From: Dermacentor variabilis
Lineage: Eukaryota; Arthropoda; Arachnida; Ixodida; Ixodidae
Assembly: GCF_050947875.1 (NCBI RefSeq)
Contig: NC_134568.1
Coordinates: forward strand, 215,619,648-215,683,647
Direction of reading: 5' to 3'
Length of the DNA: 64,000 nt
The notes beneath the pieces are model-generated. The model did not search any database and had not been told where the DNA came from. It was given only the letters and a program-made list of their open reading frames with translations. This document shows positions 55,871-64,000 of this stretch, piece after piece (the stretch's first letter is position 1; each line of letters opens with the position of its first letter). The translations under genes were made by a program, and so were the position numbers.

Positions 55871-56204
55871 CAAGGTGTCCCAACTATCACGCATAAAGAT
55901 TTAAAAATTTGCGAATGCCACGTAACTGGACAGAACAAGAGTAATGCTGTTTGCCGTCGCTTGGAGATACTCAAACTATTTTTCTCATTACACCTAATTA
56001 GATAATTATTCTTAATTAATTAATCAACTTCTCAGATATTATAAGTAGATGAAAAGTGTCAATGAAAAAAATTGGAGAGCGACATGAAAACTCCCGATAC
56101 AGCTATCTGTTGCTCAATACGTGCTACATAAAAGTGCGTTGCCGTGCGTGAAAGAAGTCCGCGAATACGCGCAATATTGCCGCCCCACTGGCCCCTCGAG
56201 GCCC
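55871..56204 (+). repeat. foldback-arm repeat D, copy 2 with TA-flanked tip
   Basis: The tip CAAGGTGTCCCAACTATC follows TA (55869-55870). It resembles the tip of the foldback element at 19938 (CAGGGTGTTTCAGCTAAT), suggesting one TA-targeting superfamily. The arm ends in gcccctcgaggcccctcgag, where the long LINE begins. Confidence 0.7.
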
Positions 56205-57227
56205 CTCGAGGCGCTAGTTCCAAACGAAATCAAAGACATCAGAGTGAACACCCGCAAGAACGTGCTAGCGATTGACGTAGAACACGCGGCTGCGTTGAAT
56301 TGTTTGCGCAAGGTCACGGAACTTGGCGGGATGAAAGTCCGCCCTAATATTCCGCTGGGGAAACAAGTCCGTACTGGCGTAATTTACGATGATGACGAGA
56401 CCATTGTCGACTCCGATCTGCCAATCTTAATCAAGCCAGCTACGGAAAACACCATCATCACAAACGCGTTTCGTCTCGGCACGTCACGGTGTGTGAAGAT
56501 CATATCTAAGGGCGAATCCCTCCCATCGCATGTAAAAGTGGGCCACTTCCGACACGCAGTTCGCCCCTTTATACCAAAACCGCTGTAGTGCTGGAAGTGC
56601 ATGAAGCTTGGCCATGTGAATAGTGTGTGCAATAACACTACCGTCTGCTCTCGCTGCACTGGGCCCCACACCACAAACACGTGCGAGGCCAGTGTGCGGA
56701 AGTGCACAAACTGCAGCGGCCCTCACGATGCATCTTCGAAGGAATGTCCTTTGATTCGAAAGGAAATGCAAATATTGAAGAAAATGGTTAGAGACCACTC
56801 GTCTCACCGAGAAGCAGCATTATCTATTAAGCGACGACGATCACGTCGCCGACGTCGATCAAGGGCCTCCAAAGCCTCTGCAGAACGCCACACACGTATA
56901 TTACCACCTACTCTTCCGCCCAGGCCAAACGCAGTCAGCTCAAAGGACAAAGGTGCATCGAACAGCACGGCTGCTGACGCTTGGCCTGCACTCCCGAGGT
57001 TACATGCCCCTACTGAGCGAAATGATACTTCTACAGTAGGGGACACTTCGTCTGTTCCTGATAAATTGGCGGACCAAGATCAGCAACTTGTTGTTATGAT
57101 CAGCTCTCTGGTGAGTGCTATTCGTGTTCTTCTGGACAAGCTACAGACACCAACAGCTCGAAGTGCATTGCAAGTGCTGGATGCCATCAGTCCGGCGCTG
57201 GCGAGCCTTCAGAAGTCCAGTGCTTGA
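56205..57227 (+). pseudogene. I-type LINE ORF1 (Gag-like, zinc knuckles) with in-frame stop
   Basis: One frame from VPNEIKDIRVNTRKNVLAID onward, with an RRM-like body (VYDDDETIVDSDLPILI region). A TAG at 56586-56588 sits directly before CWKCMKLGHVNSVC, where the family usually has an amino acid. Three knuckles follow: C-X2-C-X4-H-X4-C, then CSRCTGPHTTNTC, then CTNCSGPHDASSKEC. A basic stretch KRRRSRRRRRSRASK follows, then a Leu-rich C-terminus. ORF1 proteins coat LINE RNA. The N-terminus is missing or replaced by repeat D, and the nominal ATG at 56121 lies in that repeat. Otherwise the frame is open, so the element is fairly young. Confidence 0.85.
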
Positions 57228-57245
57228 GAACTTCTAAGCAGAACC

Positions 57246-60200
57246 ATGGCTCATCGACAACAACGATCGTTCCAGGATGATGTCAGAAGTGCCTCCATAT
57301 TCCAACGGAATGCGAGAGGCCTGAGGTCACGTATTTCAGATTTTCGACAGTTCGTATTTGAAAACCATTTTCCTATACTGGTCATCTGTGAACCGAACTT
57401 ATCAGCCTCCATAAGGCTATCAGGATATGAATCTTTTGTTTCAAACACGTGTGTCCGTAATAGTAAGATTCTGGTTTACATTCGCAAGGATCTTACGTAT
57501 TTTTCCCAACACGTAGCGCCACACGGCGGTAACCAATACGTCTGTGTTACTTTGAAAAAGAAGAAGCTGTCTTTTACTCTTATTGGCGTCTACCTTTCCC
57601 CAACAAGTCAGTTTGATAGAAAAAGACTGGAAGATATTATGGCTGCTACTCCCGGTCCTTGGACAATAACAGGGGACTTCAATGCTCACCACCATATATG
57701 GGGAAGTTCCAGGATAAATTCGAGGGGCAGGTCAATAATATCCTTTGCATCAGGCTACAACCTGTGTCTTCTAAATGACGGAAGCCCGACATTTCTGCGA
57801 GGAACTACGTACAGCAGCTGCCTTGACTTGACTTTGGTGTCACGTTGCCTGATTTTGAGCGTGCAGTGGTTCACTGATATTGATGGACTAGACGCCGCAT
57901 TACCGGTTGTCTCTCGCCAAATCGACTGGTCAGTCTTTCAAGATCGTGTAGAAGGCACATGCAAGACACATATCGCACGCAGCTTAGAAGACATAATTGC
58001 AGACGCTATGCGAGATTGTGCATGCTGCTTCACACGTTCATCAAAGCGTACAGAGAATGACATTGAATTGGAAAGGCTTCGTGCACTACGTCGCCGAGCT
58101 GAAAGGAGGTACAGGCGCACGAAGTCAATTCTTGACCTCAGAGAAGCTCGGCGCATGCAAAAGAAGATCAAACGCCGAATGGATAAGCTAGCGGATCAAA
58201 GATGGAAATGCTTTTGCGACTCACTGGACCCCCACAAGCCATTGTCCCGTGTGTGGCGTACCCTATAGGGTACGCCACACACGGGAGCAAAGACCCCGTA
58301 TACGGGGTCTTTGCTCAAGTCCCCAGCAACGACACCCTTTCAACGCCCTTGCTCTCTATCAAAACCGCCTTGAGATAGACGTCGCAGAGGAATTTTGTGG
58401 GAAAGTCGCCGGCGGCACAGTTTTGGTCCCTGACATGAGTTTAAGCAACATGCCCGGCCCACGAGATGCAAGTATGGACGCTCCATTCTGTATGGAAGAG
58501 TTAGAAGCTGCTATGGCGCTCTGCAGGCGTTCGTCTTCACCAGGGCCCGATGGCATAACATATACTGCTTTGCACCACCTAGGTCGAGAAGCACGAAGAG
58601 AACTTCTCAGCCTTTTTAATAGTTCATGGCAAGATGGTGTCGTCCCACAGGAATGGAAACGCAGCCGCCTGGTACCGCTTCTAAAAGCAGGAAAGTCGCC
58701 ACTCGAACTGGCATCGCATCGGCCTGTAGCTCTTGCCAGCTGCGTCGGGAAGCTCATGGAACGTATGATCCTCATGCGTCTCGAATGGTATCTTGAACAC
58801 CACAGAACTTACCCTGACTCTATGGCGGGATTTCGACGTGGTCGTTCATCGATTGACAGTGTCATCGATCTAGTATCATCTGTAGAGCAGCAAAAATCTC
58901 GGAAGCGATTATCAGTAGCACGCTTTCTTGACGTGAAAGGCCCTTACGACAACGTTTCCCATCAAACCATTCTAGACGCACTTTTGACAATCGAACTAGG
59001 AGGGCGAGTATATCAATGGATCAGAAACTACTTGACACAAAGGTCCTTGTTCGTATGTACGGAAGATAATCCGACTACCGACCACTACACATGCCGAGGC
59101 GTTCCCCAAGGTGGTGTTCTGAGCCCAATTCTTTTCAACCTCGCGCTTCTTCGGCTGGCCGAATCCCTACCGGAAACAGTGAGTGTCTCAATCTACGCCG
59201 ACGACATCTGCATCTGGACATCAGGGATCACTCGCCTGCAGGCAGCAAGAGAAAGCAGCAACACAGGCATCTGACTACCTTCACACACAAGGCCTTACCA
59301 TCTCAACAGAAAAATGTGCCTTAGTCGCTTTTACGCGAAAAGCGATGACTCGTTATCCGGTATGCATCAATGGTCAGCCTATCTCCTACAAGAGAAATCA
59401 CCGGTTTTGGGGCGTCATTGTAGACCGGGACCTCACTTGGAGCCCTCAGGTTACCCACTTAAAGAGGAAGCTCACATCTATTGTTCACGTCTTCAAGTTC
59501 ATCACCGGAAAAACATGGCGATCGTCCGTGGGCTCCATGCTACAGTTATATCGAGCACTTTTCATCGGATTCCTACGCTATAGCTCTCCCGTGCTTGCTA
59601 AAACATGCAAGTCAAATCTTCTAGAACTTCAGAGCGTGCAGGCGCAGGCACTACGTGTTTGCCTAGGCCTTCCGCGGAATGCCTCAACAGCAGCAACCAT
59701 TATAATGGCTCATGACCATCCGATCACGACTTACATTAGCGCCGAAACGGTTAGGCCCCATATTCGTCATGTTTCACGGATGCAGTCAAGCTCTCTTGCG
59801 TGCCTGCCAGAACGACGACCACAGGCGTCCTTCTCCAACAAGGTCAGCATCCATCGTGCCTCCTTACCAACGGGCTTCACACCCTCAGCACGTTCAACCT
59901 CAGCTTTGTGGTGTTTAAAACAACCTCAAGTGCGTCTTACGGTTCCAGGGATAAGAAAGAAAACCGACCTGCCTACCTTGGCCTTGAAGCAAGCAGCTCT
60001 AGATTGGTTGCACACTTTCTACTTTGATCGAGTCCACATATATACGGATGGTTCTTCCACTCAGACCAGCTCCACCAGCGCACTGGTTATACCATCACGA
60101 TCAATTAGCGTCCGATATAAGATTTCTCACATGACAACATCGACCGGATCGGAACTTGTTGCCCTCCGAGGTGCCGTTGATTACATTAACAACCAACCCG

Positions 60201-60903
60201 CTAATCGGTGGGCAATATTCTGCGATTCGAAGGCGGCCTTACAATCTCTTCTGTCATCACTTCGTCGCGGGTCGTGTGAACAACTAGTGTCGGAGATACG
60301 AGAAATGCACCATCGTATGATAGCGAAAGGATACGACGTCGTGTTTCAGTGGCTGCCTCGCCATTGCGGTATCTCCGGCAATGACCTCGCTGACGAAGCT
60401 GCTAGGAAAGCACACGAAGGAGCAACCCTTGTTTCTGTACCTTTATGGCGGACCGACGCAGCCCAACACCTAAGCAAGATAGCACACCGTATGACATTCG
60501 AGAAGTGGCACACACCTGAATTCACCCAAGAACGATTGCATTCCCTCGACCCCTCTATGCAACTGCGGCTGTTACCAGGTCTTCCGCGAAATGAGGAAAC
60601 AGTGCTGTGCCGCTTACCTTTGGCGTCGCATTCACCAATGCATATGCATTTTTGATTGCAATGGCTGATAGCGCCGAGTGCAATGCCTGCGGTGTCGAGG
60701 AAACCATAGAACACCTACTGTGCTACTGTCCATCTTTTGAAGATGAAAGACAAGACCTCTGCACAGCTCTCAATCAGCTAGATGAAAAGCCGTTCACCTT
60801 GAACAAGATCTTGGGACCATGGCCTCGCATATCACAGCTACAAGAGGCCACAAAAGCGCTGCTGCGATATTTGAAAGATATCGGATTAAGTCAGCGTCTG
60901 TGA
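57246..60903 (+). pseudogene. I-type LINE ORF2: endonuclease-RT-RNase H, frame-broken
   Basis: Endonuclease (57276-57950): SIFQRNARGLRSRISDF, the Glu of CEPNLS, GDFNAHHHIWGSS, SCLDLTLVS. The usual SDH near the end reads GLDAALP (about 57885-57902), so the catalytic His is lost. RT (about 58390-59240): RRSSSPGPDGITYTAL, FLDVKGPYDNV (motif A), GVPQGGVLSPILFNL, YADDICIW. RNase H (about 60030-60420): IYTDGSS, TGSELVAL, FCDSKAALQSL, GNDLADEAARK, all four acids present. C-terminus: CNACGVEETIEHLLCYC (60678-60730). Frames change at the double palindrome near 58265, near 59250 and near 60620. ORF2 would nick target DNA and copy the RNA there. It is inactive as it stands. Confidence 0.87.
58245..58316. 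repeat. two adjoining perfect palindromes in LINE ORF2
   Basis: 58245-58286 is a 42-bp perfect palindrome centred on ccctatag, and 58285-58316 is a 32-bp perfect palindrome centred on cgtatacg. Both interrupt ORF2. The extra length relative to a continuous frame is about 37 bp, which accounts for the frame change here. Confidence 0.92.
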
Positions 60904-61045
60904 TCCGGACTGAGTGACTGACTGATATCCCTAGTGGACTTTCTCTTCTTTTAATCTTTCCGTCCCCTTTTCCCTTTTCCCAGTGTAGGGTAGCCAACCG
61001 GGCTCAGTCCTGGTTAACCTCCCTACCTTTCATTTATCATCATTT

Positions 61046-61306
<261 letters not shown>

Positions 61307-61364
61307 GGATAGAAGGGACAAAGGATACACACGTCGCAAACGCAATAACCGTTAGCTCCAGAAC

Positions 61365-62488
61365 ATCATCATCATCATCATCCTGGTTACGCCCACTGCA
61401 GGGCAAAGGCCTCTCCCCTACTTCTCCAACTACCCCTGTCATGTACTAACTGTGGCCATGTTGTCCCTGCAAACTTCTTAATCTCATCCGCCCACCTAAC
61501 TTTCTGCCGCCCCCTGCTACACATCCCTTCCCTTGGAATCCAGTCCGTAACCCTTAGTGACCATCGGTTATCTTCCGTCCTCGTTACGTGTCCTACCCAT
61601 GCCCCCCCCCCCTTTTTCTTTTTCTTGATTTCAACTAAGATATCATTAACTCGCGTTTGTTCCCTCACCCAAACTGCTCTTTTCTTATCCGTTAACGTTA
61701 CACCTATCATTCTTCTTTCCATAGCTCGTTGCGTCGTCCTCAATTTGAGTAGAACCCTTTTCGTAAGCCTCCAGGTTTCTGCCCCGTACGTGAGTACTGG
61801 TAAGATACAGCTGTTATAAACTTTTCTCTTGAGGGATAATGGTAACCTGTTGTTCAAGATCTGAGAATGCCTGCCAAACGCACCCCAGCCCATTCTTATA
61901 CTTCTGATTATTTCATTCTCATGATCCGGATCCGCAGTCACTACCTGCCCTAAGTATATGTATTCCCTTACCACTTCCAGTGCCTCACTACCTATCGTAA
62001 ACTGCTGTTCTCTTCCGGGACTGTTAAACATTACTTTAGTTTTCTGCAGATTAATTTTTAGACCCACCCTTCTGCTTTGCCTCTCCAGGTCAGTGAGCAT
62101 GCATTGCAGTTACAAAGTTATTAAGTTCCCCTGAGTTACTAAGCAAGGCAATATCATCAGCGAATCGCAAGTTACTAAGGTATTCTCCATTAACTCTTAT
62201 CCCCAATTCTTCCCAATCCAGGTCTCTAATACCTCCTGTAAACACGCTGTGAATAGCATTGGAGAGATCGTATCTCCCTGCCTGACGCCTTTCTTTATTG
62301 GGATTTTGTTGCTTTCTTTATGGAGGACTACGGTGGCTGTGGAGGCGCTATAGATATCTTTCAGTATTTTTACATACGGCTCGTCTACACCCTGATTCTG
62401 CAATGCCTCCATGACTGCTGAGTTTTCGACTGAATCAAACGCTTTCTCGTAATCAATGAAAACTATATATAAAGGTTGGTTATATTCC
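61365..62488 (-). pseudogene. 5'-truncated RTE-type LINE with 10-bp target duplication
   Basis: The direct repeat gctccagaac at 61355-61364 and 62489-62498 flanks it. The minus strand encodes RT motifs: YIVFIDYEKAFDSVENSAVM (motif A, catalytic Asp), IKKGVRQGDTISPMLFTACL (motif B), NLRFADDIALLSNSGELNNF (motif C, FADD, about 62166-62125). After a frameshift near 62100 come LERQSRRVGLKINLQKTKVM, LPVLTYGAETWRLTKRVLLK and DEIKKFAGTTWPQLVHDRGS, ending near 61387. The 3' end has an ATG/CAT repeat tail. About 360 of the ~1000 residues remain. One frameshift separates two otherwise open frames, so this is a young copy. Confidence 0.92.
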
Positions 62489-62498
62489 GCTCCAGAAC

Positions 62499-63728
62499 AC
62501 TTGTTCATAAAAAAGCATGCTTCGCATTAGGTAGATGTCAAATGGTCTAGATTGCTGAAACATTTCTAAACTTTATTTCCACAAAGGGAGTTTCTTGAAC
62601 TCTTCTTTTATAGACCCGATTTTTATAGCCACGTAGCGCGAGTGTCAGCCGCGCCACTACCGATGATGATGACAATATTGATGATTTATTGGCATTTACT
62701 CTGAAAAGGGGCGGGGACAAATAGTCGCCTAGCTTGCTCGAGTTATTCAGAAATGCTAGACACGCTTTCTATTCTAGCATTTTTGTATACATCTGCTTAA
62801 TCTTATTTTTCTTCCTCCTTTCGTACATGCTCTTAAGCACCTGCTAAACTGCGCACAATGCGCAGTAGTTTTCTTGCAACTGTTATCTTTCTGAATTTGA
62901 AACTCGCAGCTCCGAAAATGGTCTTTTTTACTCCCGTTAACCTGCTCCGAATTTGAAATAATCTGCTCCAAAACCAAAATTTTTGTTAATCCAAATTTTG
63001 CTCCAGGAGTTGCTTTAGCTGTCCCACGTACCCTGTGTGTCCTAAAGGGATTAATTAATCGCTTGAAACTCGATAATAGCTTTCAGAAAGACAAGTCCGC
63101 TTGTCGAAACGTTAGGTCCTGCTCTCACGTTCTTGTCGTTTTGCTCATCGCCTTCGGAATAATGTATCTTTCTATTCTAATACTTGCTCGTAATTGGCAG
63201 GTGCACATTTTGCGCATAACGGGCGGTCACTTATCTCCCCACGCGTCTTAGTCGTTGGTCTTTCGTGTGCTGAATTACTTCGAGATTAATGAAGAGCAAC
63301 TTTTGTATGATTTTACAAGGCTTCTACTGCTTCCGTTGTCGGACAAAGAATTTCGTTTGCCAGATAATAAAAGCGCGTAATTCATATATAGGCTCAACTA
63401 TGCACTTTTCTGTGACTGTTTCCAGCTTTCGGAGACGTCTTTCGTCATTTTTTTTTTCAGCGGCGAAGAGCCGCAGACGCTTTATCAAGACTTATTCCGA
63501 TCGCAACCGCCCCACATTGTTTGAAAACGCCATTCGAGTGTTTAATAGCTTGATAATTTCCATTCGAGCTTCACGATACCTATTATGAGACACTTGGCTG
63601 CACTATAGGGTAAAGTTGATAAAAAAAAATTAAGAATAAAAGTCGGAAAGCTATTAGCAAGCATGAAAAAGAAAACTAGAAAATGTCGGAACACTCGTGC
63701 TGCTCGTCACTAGGTCGTGGGGGTCGAT
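62499..63728. other. unassigned DNA with a second hammerhead-like motif
   Basis: The motif at 63088-63110 (aaagacaagtccgcttgtcgaaac) shares stem II and GAAAC with 53100-53127, but its first core is degenerate. A 99-codon ORF (63289-63588) has no recognisable domain. Confidence 0.4.
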
Positions 63729-63833
63729 TTTCTGCTTATGCGGCCACGTTCGATCTGATGCGGGTAGAATGAAAAAAGGCTCGTGTACCGTGCTTCGGAT
63801 GCATGTTAAGGAGCCCTAGCTGGCCAAAATACC
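63729..63833 (+). mobile_element. decayed Ruka-like SINE body
   Basis: Blocks gatctgatgcgggtagaatg, gctcgtgtaccgtgc, gcatgttaaggagccctagc and tggccaaaat correspond to the SINE body at 1750-1965 (cgtgtgccg, gcacgttaaagaacccc, tggtcaaaat). The tRNA head is not recognisable. Confidence 0.55.
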
Positions 63834-64000
63834 ACAGAAACTCTCTCACAAACCGTTTCAATTCGAGCCTCTCTCATAACCAAAAATGAGACTTGGGTGG
63901 ATAAACCCCACTTTTTTGTATATTTAGTGAACATTTGTGTGCGTCTTATTTTTTTTTTAACTTTTCTCCAGCCATCACATCGTGTGCTCAGTCAAGTAGA

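Larger units (their letters stand above)
56205..61045 (+). mobile_element. I-type non-LTR retrotransposon, near full length but inactivated
   Basis: Two ORFs in order. ORF1 has three zinc knuckles. ORF2 has apurinic-type endonuclease, RT with YADD, RNase H and a C-terminal Cys/His motif. RNase H after RT places it in the I group. The 5' end is truncated or abuts repeat D. The 3' UTR ends after the gtagccaaccggg...ggttaacctccct block near 61030. Inactivating changes are a TAG in ORF1, a double palindrome at 58245-58316 and frameshifts near 59250 and 60620. It is flanked by D-repeat arms in inverse orientation, so it appears to sit in the centre of a foldback element. Confidence 0.85.

Noticed and set aside
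56121..56204. ATG at 56121 as the start of LINE ORF1
   Set aside because: This stretch belongs to repeat D, present elsewhere without the LINE, so the upstream codons are not native to ORF1.

Overview
The window reads as repeat-dominated nuclear DNA of a chelicerate, most likely a hard tick (Ixodida). The main clue is three copies of a tRNA-headed SINE resembling the tick family Ruka, together with RTE-, I- and CR1/Jockey-like LINEs, Penelope-like, mariner and PIF/Harbinger elements, long AT/GT/GA/ATT/AAAT microsatellites and many frame-broken ORFs. The species assignment is inference. I find no convincing host protein gene, rRNA or functional tRNA. The window is best read as intergenic or intronic DNA built from nested transposons.

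Layout. 0-14.5 kb: a 1-kb terminal-inverted-repeat (TIR) element (429-1443), a SINE, and LINE fragments with microsatellite tails. 14.6-16.7 kb: a mariner pseudogene split by a Penelope-like fragment. 17.8-24.2 kb: I-type LINE C-terminal fragments, a TA-flanked foldback element (19938-21327), an RTE fragment and a second copy of the 1-kb TIR element in the opposite orientation (22946-23937). 24917-25688: a solo LTR with a CTAT target duplication. 27-35 kb: a SINE, an AT-rich palindrome, a TIR element (30747-32084) and RTE fragments.

35731-42467 is a complete LTR retrotransposon with 679-bp LTRs differing at two positions, a CTTG target duplication and one uninterrupted 1512-codon gag-pol ORF. 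Its domain order is Gag, protease-like, INTEGRASE, RT, RNase H. This integrase-before-RT order is the hallmark of Gmr1-like Ty3/gypsy elements, and its Gag carries a SCAN-like segment. It lies inside an older Penelope-like fragment. This is the main discovery candidate.

45578-52584 is a whole PIF/Harbinger element with 27-bp TIRs and a CAT target duplication. It holds a truncated transposase, the last exon of a second gene on the opposite strand, two hairpins and an inserted RTE fragment. 53.5-55 kb: an I-type LINE relic split by a solo LTR (54063-54711, AGCT duplication). 56.2-61.0 kb: a long I-type LINE with zinc-knuckle ORF1 and endonuclease/RT/RNase H ORF2, broken by a stop, three frameshifts and a double palindrome. 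61365-62488: a 5'-truncated RTE LINE with a 10-bp target duplication.

The nested insertions give a relative order. The Gmr1-like element is younger than the Penelope fragment it interrupts, the Penelope fragment at 15.1 kb is younger than its mariner, and the solo LTR at 54 kb is younger than its LINE.
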